A stretch of DNA of 64,000 nucleotides from Adiantum capillus-veneris. Its lineage: Eukaryota > Streptophyta > Polypodiopsida > Polypodiales > Pteridaceae. The DNA is taken from positions 74,707,169 to 74,771,168 of the forward strand of contig CM043958.1 in NCBI GenBank assembly GCA_014529385.2, written 5' to 3'. Numbering within the stretch: the first letter of the stretch is position 1; each line of letters opens with the position of its first letter. A program made the translations under genes and the position numbers. Of the stretch, positions 19,088-31,623 are shown piece after piece. The notes under the pieces are model-generated. The model ran no database searches. It was not told where the DNA came from and was given only the letters and a program-made list of their open reading frames with translations.

Positions 19088-22000
19088 CTATCTCTGAGCG
19101 AGTCTACTGCCTTCTTCGAGCGTTGCAGTGATATTTCTGAATTTTTGAGCTCTTGCTTCAATCTCAACTTTGGTGGTCAGCTCTCTGAAGGGAGTACTTT
19201 GGTAGGCAATGTGGCGGGCTGGCAGATCGTTTGTCATTGGGTTGAATATGGAAGAGTCCACTTTGAAGAAGCCTGTCATGAAAGCCTCTTTGAAGGTCTG
19301 CATGTAATGAGAGGGTAAAAACATGACTCTAGAGTACAATCCCATGATGACATTCCTGCTTGGGATTTTTGTCTCTATATTCCAGCAAATGCCCCACGTA
19401 CCTTCGACAAAAACTTGCCAGGGATGCTCTGCTACTTCAATATCATTGAAGGCTGTAATGCATGTGATGATCATTTTGGCAATCTTTACAAGCATATGAC
19501 AGGAGAGATCTGGGATCTCCTTTATCATGTTGATTACTCCTTATAGAGTTTGAATCATGTACTGCTCGGATGGTGGGTTGTTATTGAGAGGCTTTGTGAT
19601 TACCGAGTAGTTTAGCATTGCTGGCCTTTTGCTTTGCTAATTATTAAAACTGTCCCAGGATCTCCGTCTGTTGATGGGACAGTAAGTGGGGTTGATCCTG
19701 AGATTCAGGGGAGCGTTCCTATAATAGGTTTCATCGGTTGGTCGTTGATCAAACCATTTTTTCCGCCAGAGGGGTTGATTGTCTATGATGGCCTGAATCT
19801 GAAGGGCCATAACAAGAATCTCTCTGTAGTACCCTCTGCTATTTAGTTCAAGTTCGGGGAGCATCTTTTGCTGCCATAATTTAACTTCTTGCCGCATCAA
19901 TGGCAATGCAATCATCTCGTACCCATGATGCTTAACTACCTCATCTGGAGTGATTATGAGGAGGGCATCCAATTACAGCACCTTCAGTTCGTATTGCATA
20001 TAAGCCTTGTGTAAAGGGTCCTTTACTTCTAAGATCTAGCACTGAATTTCATTCCTTGTCGAATCCAAAGTGGATGTCATGACTGGATCTGTATATTCTT
20101 GCATTTCTTTTCTAATGCTGGTAGTGGGCACCTCTGTTGGATGAGCTTCAAACGTGGATTGTTCGAATTCTCCTCCCTGCTCAAATTCCCCTGGGGCCTG
20201 CTGATATTTTGGCTGATCTGCTCTTAGATTCACTAAATCCCCTCTTGCCTCAGCTAATTGCCTTTTTAATTCTTCGATTTCCTCATCCTTGGCCTGTTGT
20301 AGGGCCCTATGACCTGCCCTCATGATCTGTCTGTCATATTTCTCTTGTTTCGGGGCTTCTTTCAACTCTTTGATTTCTTGACTCAAGGAGGTAGATCTTG
20401 CAGTTGTCTCGCTGAGGAGGAGGGGGTGTCTTGTATGGCCAAGAGCTGAATCAGAGATCTTCTAACCACCGCATACGAGCCTTGTAGCTTATCATTTTGT
20501 TCTCTTTCTCTGGTTAGCTCCTCCTTGAGATGTTGCTCCTCAATCTGCAATGCAGAGTTCACCTCATTAAATTGTTGCACTTCCTTTTAATAGTAGGATG
20601 CATTCTCATGCTCTCTCTGCAACTCCAATTGTGCCTGGAGTTGTTCCTTCTTTAGTGCTTCTATTTGTTGCTTTAGCTGCAAGGATTCTGCTGCCATTTT
20701 AGATTCTTTCATCTTGTTATCTTCTAACTCTATATCTCTTAGATTGTAAAGAACCCTTTGACATTGAGACTATATCTTGATCTTCTCTAAGTGAGTGTCA
20801 ATGTCAAAGGATTTAACTATCTCCACTCTTTCCTCCATGGCTGCTTGTGAGCGTGGCGATCTTGGCCTATGCTGGCCTTTTTGACCCTTGATCCAATTGT
20901 TCAGCCACCTCAGCTTGGTTTTCTCTTTGTTTCAAATCTTTTAGAGCAATAGAGGTTGTGGAGGGCTTTGTTTTTGAGGAATCTATTTCTTAATCTGTTT
21001 TGTGTTCTCTCTGCTTTTCCTTCGCTCCTTGTTCTGGCAGTCCTGCAATTTCCCCTTCCTCTTTTTCTGAAGTCTCTGGAAGTGGCTCAGCATCCTTGGG
21101 AGAAACAAGATCTTGACCTTGCTGATCCTGTGTGTCGTGTTGTTCCTCTCCTTGTGAGTGACTTTCCTCTTTTTTTTTTTTGATGTAAAATGATTTGAGA
21201 TCATCGACGCATGGCTTCTTTGATTCTTCTCTTTGCCTTTGCTCCATCTTTTGCTTGAGTTCATTGTGAATGCGCTGCCGCATGGCGCTCGCAATCTCTT
21301 GTTTTTCTTCAGCTTCCTGCCTCTTCAGTTTCTTGATCCTTTCTAAAGCCTCTGTTTGCCTTTGTAGCAATGGAATATTTTCTGCTTCATCCTCTTCTTT
21401 CTCATCATCCGCTTCTGTTCCTTGGGTTTGTTTCTACTCTTGCTTTTGTTGGTAGAGCCTTTTCCTCAATGCATGAGCTTCTTACATTGTTCTCCTGGCA
21501 TGTGTAATGGGAATAGCCTCTGCCACATGCATAGCTTTCTTTCGCAAGCGTGTATATCCAAGTGTGTATGGGCTATCCTACTCCTCCTCCAAAGACTGGT
21601 ACTCCAAAGGAGTGTCTCTTGGGTGAGACCCTTCTTCCTGGCTACTCCGATCATCTGACTTGGTCTTCTTGTTGTCAAAATCCTTTAGCGTTGCACTTTG
21701 CCACGTCTGTTTGACTTCTGGTTTTGACCTTGTAGAAAGTCCTACCACTGGTCTTATAGCTCTTTTAGATATGTGGATCAGATCTATCTGCGCTTCTGCA
21801 GGTGGTAGATCCTCGATCATCCCCAGTGCCTGATAGGCTATACGTGTGAGCATTGGTCCCCCGTTCATGTAAGCTTTACTTCTTTGACTCCCTTTCATGT
21901 TTTTTGTGTCAATAAGATAGTTGCCAAAGTCGCAACTGACCACCCTACCTTCAGCCAAGCCCATTGACACTATATAGGCGGCTTCTGCACCTTGAAATGT

Positions 22001-22542
22001 TGCGATATAAGGCGCAATGGCAGTTCAGTTTTTTAGTAGATCAGGTCTTGATACGTCAGCTTGTGGCCTTGTTGCTTCAAAAAGGCTTTATCATTGTCTA
22101 TTGCCTTCATCTTCTGCAAGAGATTGTGCGTCCCTTACGGCAGGTGGAGGGCTTCATTGATAATTTCCACTATGATCTTTACCTTTCCGACTGCCCCATC
22201 CCTGTCCGTTAGAGTTGCTTCCCCATTGTAGTGAATTGAACTTATGAGCTCGTGAGCTCATCTGAAGTCCGTTCCCCAAGGAGGCAATCGTAAGAAGTTG
22301 TCTAGCTGTAGGCACCTGCCCCCTGCTTGCACTTCTGGTTTTTGGTGCAAAGTCCACATTTCCTGTGGAAAGATTGTGGTCTTTACAATTTCTCCGTCTG
22401 CTGCTTAAAACCTTTCGATGAAGATGTTCGCTGGAATTACTTCAAGTACTTGTTCGGTGATGTGAGCTTTCTCATTTGATGAGATAGCGATTATCTCATA
22501 GGGTGCCACATTCCACTCCCTTTGTGCTTTCCTTTGAGGCAT
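19088..22542 (-). pseudogene. Very long retroelement ORF with central coiled coil (about 1150 codons), family unknown
   Basis: ATG at 22542 begins MPQRKAQREWNVAPYEIIAI. The first about 190 codons are in one frame; after a frame change near 22030 the rest stays mostly in a single frame down to 19088, interrupted by roughly a dozen stops and a short shift at 20380-20590. Order of parts: an N-terminal globular domain (NGEATLTDRDGAVGKVKII, YIATFQGAEAAYIVSMGLAEG, GGPMLTRIAYQALG); a long Lys/Glu/Gln-rich coiled coil (about 21440-20150); and a C-terminal domain with PLWRKKWFD, CPINRRRSWD, PDLSCHMLVKIAKMI and FLPSHYMQTFKEAFMTGFF. The C-terminal domain is clearly homologous to the ORF at 62880-64000. 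No RT, protease or zinc knuckle was found. It sits in the position of the last ORF before a polypurine tract. Confidence 0.65.
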
Positions 22543-22589
22543 CCTATTGCCAATTTTAGCATGTGAAAATAGGTTTTAGCCATTGATCA

Positions 22590-23630
22590 GAATTGTTGGA
22601 AAGTGTAAACTTGACCATAGAATGAAAAAATGAGCATAACTTTGTCAAAACTACTCCAAATTTGACCAAATTTCACCAGTGCATCTAGGATTACTATAGC
22701 CACAAGACTGTAATGTAACAGATGAATTTTGGCAAAAAGAAACATGCATTGGGATCCATGTTGGGATGCATTTGGAAATTCTAACTTTGGGAAGTTATTC
22801 CTGGGCATATGGGGATGCTACTGAGAAATTTTCTTTGGATTTAGGGTTGAAGGTACATGGATCGCGATCCATGTTGGGAAACATTTTGGATCTCTAATGA
22901 TACCATCTGGTACGGTTCATCTAGATTATGCCTTGGTCTAAATTTTTTAGGATTTGGATCAATGGTTTGACACTTGGGCTAAATTTTGGAAACCATTTGT
23001 AGGTTTAGATATTTTTGGCATTTTGCAGTGGATTTTGGGATTCGAATGGCTTTAAACTCCACAAATTGGCTTTCTTGAACATACTGAATCAGATGGCACA
23101 GTTTTTACTTATATTGGGCAAAAAGGTACATGGATCGTGATCCATGTTGGACAGAATTTTGATACAGTTCTTGTGCACATTTGTTCCCATAGGTTTTCCT
23201 AATACATTGGTGAAACATTTTCAAATTTGGACATGTTTTTCCTTAGTTTGCTCCAGTTTTCCGTTTATGGCCATGCTTTTTCCGCTTTGACCATATCTAT
23301 TTTTGGAAACTATTTTTTTAACTCATGTTTTTGCTTGAGATCTATCATTGTTTTGATTTTTGATGATTTAGGTCTGTAGTTCATAGCTTTTCCTGGTTCC
23401 TTGGAAAATTCCACCAGACATTGAATCCTTTTGAGAAGACAATTTGAATCCTGCAATTTTCACCATTTTGCAAGTAAAACTTTGCTTAATTTTGATCCTA
23501 CCACCATCCTTAGGTTACAATAGCTTGTTGATAGGCTCCGAGGAGAGTGTGAAGTCTCCCAATTGACTTTAGCAGTGATTTGAAAATTTATCAGGACTCT
23601 ATCTTTAACAATTCTTTATAGGTCTTGTTG
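22590..23630. other. Non-coding region with repeated palindromes, possible 5' LTR
   Basis: AT-rich, no supportable ORF. It carries GGTACATGGATCG-N-GATCCATGTTGG-type units at 22853 and 23126 and a half unit (GGGATCCATGTTGGGA) at 22749. It lies just upstream (minus strand) of the long coiled-coil ORF, so it may be an LTR or leader of that element; the second copy is not clear enough to prove it. Confidence 0.4.
22855..22874. repeat. 20-bp perfect palindrome ACATGGATCGCGATCCATGT
   Basis: Fully self-complementary. The same sequence with one central mismatch is at 23128-23147, in the same flanking context (AAGGT before, TGG after), so it is a repeated unit rather than a chance palindrome. Confidence 0.85.
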
Positions 23631-23639
23631 GCATCCCAG

Positions 23640-25874
23640 CATCTGCCTTTTCTTTGCCATCTGCACCTCTTATATGTACAACCGAGCTTTCTATTTTGCA
23701 GAAAGCAGATTTAATAGATGAAGTCTTTTTGTGTTGCTGCTCGTCTCCAAGTCTTGTGAATTCTCAAGAGCAAAGTGCGGTGAATTCTAGTAATGGTATG
23801 CAAAGTGCAATGAATTTTCTGATAAACAAAGTGTTAACAAATCTAACGAGCAAAGTGCTCTCAATTTTAATTCTATAGAGCAACGTGCAATTGTTGTAAA
23901 ACAAACATTACAGGAATTACAAGATTCTCCATCCCAACATAGCTCTAGTTTATTTTCTCCTTTTGCATGGCAAAAGCTAACTCACTTACTCACAGAGTAT
24001 AGTGATGTTTTCTCAAGTGATTTATCACCGAGTTTACCCCCTACACGTGATGTGCAGCATGGCATAGATGTCTTGCTAGGCACTAAACCGATGAGTAAAC
24101 CACCTTATCATATGAGTGCTAAAGAAGCCAAGGAGGTTGAGAGTCAGATGGCTGATTACCTCACCCGTGGTCTCATTAGACCTAGCACGTCTCCTTGGGC
24201 ATCACAATTCTATTGGTAAAACAGAAAGATGGTACTATGTGCATGTGCATAGATTATCGTGGATTAAACGCCATAACCATCAAGAACAAGTATCCTCTGT
24301 CTCGAGTGGATGAGTTGGTTGATCAACTCCATGGGGCAAGCTACTATACAAAGATAGATCTTCATTCAGGATACCACCAGGTGCGTGTTCTTTTGCAAGA
24401 TATCTCCAAAATTGCCTTTAGAACACGGTTCCGGCATTTGAATTTTTGGTAATGCCTTTTGGTTTAACCAATGCTCCAACTACATTTATGACACTCATGG
24501 ATAGTGTATTACGTCCCTATCTTGGACAATTTTTTGTGGTTTTCCTTGATGACATTCTCATTTACAATAAGACTGAAGATGAACACATAGAACACTTATG
24601 ATTAGTGTTCAAACAGCTACGAGCTCATGCTCTGTATGCTAAGCAAAGCAAGTGTGATTTCTTTAAAACAGAGATACATTACCTTGGTCCTGTGATCTCT
24701 TATTCTGGCATCAAGATGGACACTCACAAGGTCGTTTCCATTCTTCGATGGCCACATTCCAACACGGTTGAGGAGCTTCAAATATTCTTAGGCATGGCTA
24801 GATTTTATCAACAGTATATCCATGATTATACCAAAATCGCTATTCTTATGACGGATCAACTTAAAGAAAAAGGTAGACCTTCTCTTGGGAAGAAGCCCAA
24901 AAACACAGTTTTGAACAGCTCAAGGTAGCTATAGCCATTGCTCCCATCCTAGCAATCAGCCCACTGAAACTGTTTGTGGTAGAGACTAATGCTAGTGATA
25001 AAGCAATAATTTGGTAGGTACTTCTCCTAGAGGGAAGACCTATAGCCTTTGAAAGTAAAAAGCTAGATAGAGCTCAACATAATTATTACGTCTACGAGAG
25101 AGAACTCTATGTTATAATTCACGCTTTACAAAAGTGGCGACACTATTTATGTGGTGCCAAGTTTGAAGTAGTTTTTGACCATGAGAGTATCAAATGGTTT
25201 ACTACTCAAACGGACTTGAAGGGCCGTAAAACTAGATGGACAGAAATACTTCAAGATTATGATCGTAAGCTACGATATGGCAATGAACGATATAATGTAG
25301 TAGCGGATGCCCTAATTCGAATGCCTCAGATTAATTCACTTGCTTTCACAGAAATAAAGAGTGGATTTTGGAGTCATTACGTGGCAAGTGTGCACAAGAT
25401 CGATCATATGCTAAAGTGTGGAGTGGAGTTTGGAAAAGGGATCCCTCACACTTACATGTCTTTGTACAACCAGATCAATATGTCTCTGCACGCACAGATA
25501 AAAACTCCAACACACAGAGCTCCACCCCTACTCAAGAAGAGCTTAATCGATGGAAGACTTTTTCCATTGATGATGGTTACTTACTCCACGAGGGTAGAGT
25601 ATGTGTGCCAAAGGACTCAGACACTAGGTGCCAAAATTTATTTGAGTGTAACAATAGTCCAAGTGCTGGTCATCCAGGTATTTGTAAGACGTATGCCTTA
25701 GTTTGATGGCAATTTTATTGGCTAGGCTTACATCATGATATTTAAGAATACGTACGAAACTACCGACAGTGCCAAGTTAATAAGGAAGAGCGCCTCAAGG
25801 TAGGTGGCCTTTTACATCCTTTAGAGACTCCATAAGGTAAGTGGGAGAGTATCTCTATGGATTTTGTAGTAGGA
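23640..25874 (+). pseudogene. pol: Chromovirus (Ty3/gypsy) pol: protease end, RT, RNase H, start of integrase
   Basis: After a protease-RT spacer (LICTTELSILQKADLIDEVF) the RT begins near 23900. Blocks are [67 protein letters not shown] and FLDDILIY (catalytic site, about 24541-24564). RNase H follows (YYVYERELYVIIHALQKWRH and ADALIRMP). Integrase begins with an HHCC-type region (SAGHPGICKT, NYRQCQVNKEE) and SMDFVVGLP at 25853-25879. Several stops and shifts occur (for example near 24225, 24450 and 24926). No gag or 5' LTR is recognisable to the left. The gene continues after the solo LTR. Confidence 0.88.
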
Positions 25875-25879
25875 CTACC

Positions 25880-26568
25880 TGTAAGGAAATATGACGCAGC
25901 TAAGTAGATAATTGAGTAGATTACTTAATGGAGAGAGATAATCTACATACACAAGAGATTATAGAATAGAGAGAGAGAGAGTGCCATATATACGTGGTTC
26001 ACCCATTGTGGGCTACGTCCACAAAAACACAGCCACTCAATGGCTTTAGTACTCCAAGCAAGAAGTAAGCTAGAAAGGGATTATACCCTTTTGAAGCTCC
26101 CTTCTTGCTTCACTCTCACCACCTCACATCAACTTCACAATGGACCACAATGCTTCATAAATTCATTTTTGTGTGTAGAAGAGGCCTCCTTTTATAGGCC
26201 AAAAGGGTTGTCCTCTCGCATGAGACGCAGCCATGTGTAGCCGCCCTTGTGTAGATAAGTGCTAATTGGACCCTCCAATCCGCCTATGTGTGGTCGCCCT
26301 TGAGAAGATTAGTCCGCTTTTGAATTCGGCCACCGGGCATTGGCCATTGACTACCGACAAACCGCCCGATCGTTTTCCAACCACTTTCCAGCCGCCATCC
26401 GGCCATAATATTTCGGCAAAAAGGAATATTTTGGCATCGTGAAAATTTTGGTTTTTTGTGAGAGATTTTTCTTCACGTACGATGGCTTCTCCTCATAATG
26501 GGGGCCTTACAAATGTGCATTTTAACCATAGATAATTACAAGGGGTAAATCACGCTCCATACTTAACA
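25880..26568 (-). mobile_element. Solo LTR inserted in the chromovirus integrase, TSD CTACC
   Basis: The minus strand begins TGTTAAGTATGGAGC and ends ATTTCCTTACA, giving TG...CA ends. CTACC at 25875-25879 and 26569-26573 is a perfect 5-bp duplication. Removing 694 bp restores GLP-TTNHGHCFIWVIV in frame. The minus strand carries a TATA-like TTTTATAGG/CCTATAAAAGG (around 26189) and a GA tract near 25965. No internal region is present, so it arose by LTR-LTR recombination. Confidence 0.88.
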
Positions 26569-26573
26569 CTACC

Positions 26574-26694
26574 TACCACAAATCATGGCCATTGTTTCAT
26601 ATGGGTAATTGTAGAGTGTCTCACAAAGATGGGTCGATTCATTCCCACTAAGAATACAATTAAGATACTGAAATTAGCACGGCTATTTGTAGAG

Positions 26695-26726
<32 letters not shown>

Positions 26727-27516
26727 CTCTACGATCTTCCAGCTATCATTAGTGACAGAGATCGAAAGTTCGATAATCACTTCTAGAGAGCTGTGTTTCA
26801 AAAGTTGGAAAATTAAACTTAATCTAAGTACAACTGATCATCCAAAAACAGATGGTCAAACCAAAAGAGCTAATCAAGTGCTAGAGGATATGCTACGAGC
26901 GTATGTTAGCAAGAAGCAAACCAATTGAGAAGACTACTTACCTATATTGGAATTTTCTTATAATAGATGACTACAGCGTTGAGTCCATTATGGTGGGGTT
27001 GGTTAATTGAGAAGACTACTTACCTATATTAGAATTTTCTTATAATAGTTCAAAGCAAGTGACTATAGGGTTTAGTCCATTATGGTGGGGTTGGTTAAGG
27101 AGAAGATACAACAAGCGAAGGATTTTCTCTAAGACCATTTTGACATGCTTCGAGTTGCTATACATAATGTTAAGCAAGCTCAAGATCAATATAAAAAGTA
27201 GGCAAATGAGCATCATCATCTTGCTAATTTTGAAGAAGGAGACAAGGTTTTCTTCAAGGTTTTGGAGCATTAAGAAAGTCTGAAGACGGGAAAAGTTGCT
27301 AAACTTTAACCACGCTATTATGAACCGTTTACCATTCTCACATGTATAGGTCAAGTGGCCTATAAGTTAGCTCTTCCAGAGCACTCACAAGTTCATCCTG
27401 TTTTTCATGTTAGCCGTTTGTATTAGTTGACCTTATAAAACCGCCAAGCATCCCTCATGAGCCCATAAAGATTTTGGATCATGAGCTTTGCACGAGACAT
27501 CATGTCAGATGACAGG
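26574..27516 (+). pseudogene. pol: Chromovirus integrase, continuation up to the chromodomain
   Basis: The frame resumes with HCFIWVIVECLTKMGRFIPT. A (TA)n expansion (26695-26720) follows, then AIISDRDRKFDNHF (second catalytic Asp), TTDHPKTDGQT (approaching the catalytic Glu) and VLEDMLRAYVSKKQTN. An 82-bp tandem duplication at 26927-27090 breaks the frame. The tail has NFEEGDKVFFKV and LPEHSQVHPVFHVSRL, the typical integrase C-terminus before the chromodomain. The gene is cut at 27516 by the next LTR element and resumes at 38787. Confidence 0.85.
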
Positions 27517-28362
27517 TGTTAGCAGCGACTAGCACAGGCTGTACACTAATTATTCACCAAGCTGTGGATGTTATAGCTAGTGCACAATATTTCTTTTTCA
27601 TTGTATAGGGCATTGGGCTCATTTAGGAGTTACAAAGTTGTATAAGTCTAGGCTAGAGAGCTCAACTTTATCCCATAGTTGAAGGGTTTGAGGCCCAAAG
27701 CTATAAAAGAGCCCTATGCTTAATGAGAAGACATTCTTAGGTGAGTTCTCCTCTTTGTAGAGTGGATGGTCATGAGGCTCATGGGCTTTCCATGCCCATG
27801 TAGCTCTTGATTATTAATAATTAGTTACACTTTTTTTCTTATTAGTCTTCTTTGCTTAATTATGTGGAGTGAGATTGTATTAGTGTGATTGTAGATCTCC
27901 TAATCCCTTTTTTGAGTTAATCCATTCTATCCACACCATTGACCATGGTGTGTGAGGGCTATGCTTTCCTTCTCTTCATCTCTCTCTATAAGGTGTGCGG
28001 TTAGTGTGTGTGCATACGTAGTCGCATTGAGGGGTTGTGTTGGAATGGACACACTAATGCATAGTAGGTATGTTAATTGCATGCTTGTGTAGTTGTGTCA
28101 TTAATACTTGTGAATAGAGTGATTGATGTGAGAGGTTAATTTCAACCACATGCTTGTGTGTAAGTGATTAGTAAGTAGAAATGTGTGGTTGATTAGAGGA
28201 AGTACTTTCCATGGCTTCTCTCTATGATGAGTAGAAGGATCCCTTGAATCCTCTATGTCTATACATCCTAGGCTCGTGCTTCCATGCCCTAGCCGGGTTA
28301 CCGATCTACAATTTGACAATTTTGTGGGTTGCAACTAGGTCATGCTACAACGCCTCTCTACA
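27517..28362 (+). repeat. 5' LTR of the LARD-like element
   Basis: It begins TGTTAGCAGCGACTAGC and ends GCCTCTCTACA. It is closely similar over its whole length to the 3' copy at 34460. A TATA box CTATAAAAG lies at 27701, conserved in the other copy at 34641. Confidence 0.92.
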
Positions 28363-28364
28363 TT

Positions 28365-28382
28365 TGGCACCGTTGCTAGGGA
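28365..28382 (+). promoter_or_regulatory. Primer-binding site, tRNA-type, TGGCACCGTTGCTAGGGA
   Basis: It sits 2 bp after the LTR end and differs at three positions from TGGCGCCGTTGCCGGGGA, the site I recall in many plant gypsy elements. It fixes the element on the plus strand. Confidence 0.8.
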
Positions 28383-30038
28383 TCGATAACCTAAGCTAGT
28401 GAGTTTAGGATGTGTAGAATAAAGTAATTTCACTACTAATTTTGTTGGTTTTTTCAATTTTTGGTTTGATTTGACGATGTTTGTGCAAGAAATTGAAGCT
28501 AATGTTGAATTATGAATACTCCAAACCCCCAATTCCACCCAAATTTCACTAATTTCATGCTAACCCTTACTAATTTCGCTTCTTTCCATGCTAATTTTAC
28601 TAATTGCATGTTAATTTTTACTAATTTTGACTAACCTTGCTAACCTAACCACTAACATTTGAAGTGTAAAGTATGTGAAATCCCCTTGCAAGAGGTGGAA
28701 TCATCACTCTAATCAAGTTAATTGTGCTATTTTATGCCTAATTTGATGATTTCAGTGTGTGATTTTTTGCCTACAAATGGTCAATTTTGGAGCCGATTTG
28801 ATGGTGCATACACTTGTGTGTGCAATGATGCGACTTCGCGTGAAGCAAAGGAATAGCTTGGAAAGTAATTACGATGTAAGTCACACTCAATTGTTATGTC
28901 AATTCTTGATTGATTAATGAGGTTCAATGTTGTTAATCATTTGCTAAAATTAGGTGTATAACACAAACTGACCTACACTTTGCACCTAATTTGATAAACT
29001 TGGAATGAAATTGATAGTCAAATTGTGATGATTGAAATGGCCAAATAGTTGATATTGGTATCACAAATTGTATCAAATGTTGAGATAAATTGCTCATTTA
29101 ATGTCCAATTGTGAAGAATTTTGTGTGTTGCCATGCTAGTGATTGATCTAAATGATGAACATGGAAATCATGCATTCATTTCTGTGCGTAATTATACTCA
29201 AATTCACTCCTATATAGCCATGCAAACCATAATGAAAAATTTAATTGAATTTGGATGATGAGGACCACTAGATTGAGAAATTTAAGGTTGCAATGATTCC
29301 AATTGGGAATGGTTTTGCAAATGGGAGAATTAGTGCGATATGTTGTGAGCTATGCTATGCATCATAGGGTAAGATTGCATCGATTTCTTATGGTTTACCC
29401 AATTTTGAAAAAAATAAATTAAAAAAAGCTTCATTCAGACGAAATTGAAGAGATTTAGCATGGTGCCACACATGCACAACAGGTTTTGTTTTCTCTTTTG
29501 TTGCATAAGTTGAGGTTGGCCATGCATGAACACAACCACCAAGAACTCCGCAATCATACTCATTAAACTTTGTGGGAGCGTCCCCCTAACCGCCAAGTCT
29601 TTGGCTGCATCCACACACACACACACACAAACAAAGAGTTTTTTTGGAAAGGCAAAATCGGAACCATCACAAAACTCGGCCCCTTCTACGGTTTGCCTTC
29701 AAGGCGCTCATGTCACACACACACACAATCATTTTTTTTTTGCAGCTGGCTCGGCTTGTAACACACTCACACACACCACTCGAGCCTCAAAAGGTGCTGC
29801 ATTTGCGGCTCAGTCATCGCTCGCTTATCTTGGCGTTACTCAGGTCGACCCCACTCACAAACGCAGACACGCCGTGCTCGGCTTTAGTGGCAACGTTTGG
29901 ACTTGGCCCACCCCACTGGCTCGCAATTGTAACTGGAACACACGCACACACATGCAAGCTGGGACCCGTAGGCTGTTCTTGATTCGTCTCTTGTGGCAAG
30001 CACGCTCGAATCCCACAAACGCACCCAAACTAATGCTA

Positions 30039-30095
<57 letters not shown>

Positions 30096-31600
30096 CCCAG
30101 GTCGCGACCTGCCAGAAGCATCCATTTATTTAAAAAATATAATATAAGCCAAAACAAATTGGTTTGTTAATAAGAGGGAGCTCCCACCATTGCACTCAAA
30201 AGCTTAATGGACTTGAGCTCATTGCCAACAAGAAGAGAGCAAGGCGGAACATAAATCAGAGTTTGCAAGATGCTAGCTTAAAAGTTGGCCTGAATTGAAT
30301 TTATGTTGTTACATGCTTTGAATGAAGATGTTTACCGCATGAGATCAATGTGCATCATAATGGTTTGGTTTTTTTTCTTGAATGTCGTAATGGTTGCAAG
30401 CCTTGTCGCTAACAATTTTTTCGGGTGCTTGAATTGAGTTTTACATTGCAATAACAATTAAAGGAAAGTTGACAGATTTTGGGAAATGATTGGCCAAAGA
30501 GAGGTCGCCATGATAATATATCATAATTTTTTCTATCAATTGCCATTTATCATGAATCAAGGACATCTCTTGTGCATTATCTCACTCACTTTCATATATC
30601 TAGGGGTTAATCAACTCATAACCAATTTGGCAAGAGCTAAAAATTCTTTTTAAGCTCTCTCTCTTATACTATATATGTCATATTTGCTATGTAAGAGCAA
30701 TATGTGGGTGTGGATAGTGTGGATGATGGTTGTGTGAGTATTTGGATTATGCATGATCTAGTGCTTGCCTTTCTTGCAAAATTCTCCTTGCACTAAAAGG
30801 AATGTTATTTTTGGCAAGCATATGAACTTCGAGAGCTACCATTTCTAATGATTTGATGCTTGGGTGATTGTGCATTTTAGTGCTTGATTTTTCCTTGCAT
30901 AGCACTAAAGTTGAGATGCGGTGAATGATCATGGGAGAGTGGTAAAATTTTGGGGTTGTGGTTAATTGTGCATCTCTTAGTGCTTGTGTTGATTTTCCAA
31001 ATGCTTAAGAGCACTAATGAGTTGAGTTGTTTGAAGGGATGTGGACAGGAGTGTGATTTCAAATGATCCAAGAAGGGGTCATCATTGCAAAATTTGGCTA
31101 CTTAGAGCCATTCCATTTCTTTGGACTAAAAGCTGTATATATGCTAGCTCATAGCTTGGTTTAAATTGTAAATGTTTTCATTCGAGCTAGTGTTTAGCCA
31201 ACTTTTTGAACTTTCAAGTACAAATTTGGCTATTGAGAGCCATTCATTTTCGATTCATCAAGTTGAAGTCATCTCTAGCTCATAGATTGCTCTTAAATTG
31301 AAAATTTCATGCGAGCTAGTTGTTAGCCAACTTTTTGGAAATATTTTAATTGTAAAATTTGGCTTTCGAGAGCCACTTCATTTCATTCAAAAGTTGCATT
31401 ATTTTTAGCTCTTATCTTGTTTTAAATCCCATATTTCATTGAGCTAGAATTTAAGTTAAACTTTTGAATCATGCATGAGAGGTTGTAAAAATTGCAAAAT
31501 TCTCTTATGTAGAAGCTCATTTTTATCTCTCTCATTGTTGTTATGTATGCATAAATTTGCTACAAAGAGAATCATGTGCATAACCAAAGGCATTTTTTCC
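28383..31600. other. Non-coding internal region of the LARD-like element
   Basis: No supportable gene. The part at 29520-30110 is higher in GC, rich in ACAC and CTCT tracts and may be a separate captured or inserted segment; its open frames are mostly low complexity. Confidence 0.6.
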
Positions 31601-31623
31601 TTTGGTTTTTTTTCCTTTAGCAT

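Noticed and set aside
29526-30170. Plus-strand frame of about 214 codons
   Set aside because: It ends in a CT tract, contains His/Thr runs from AC repeats, and other frames are equally open; no family motif.
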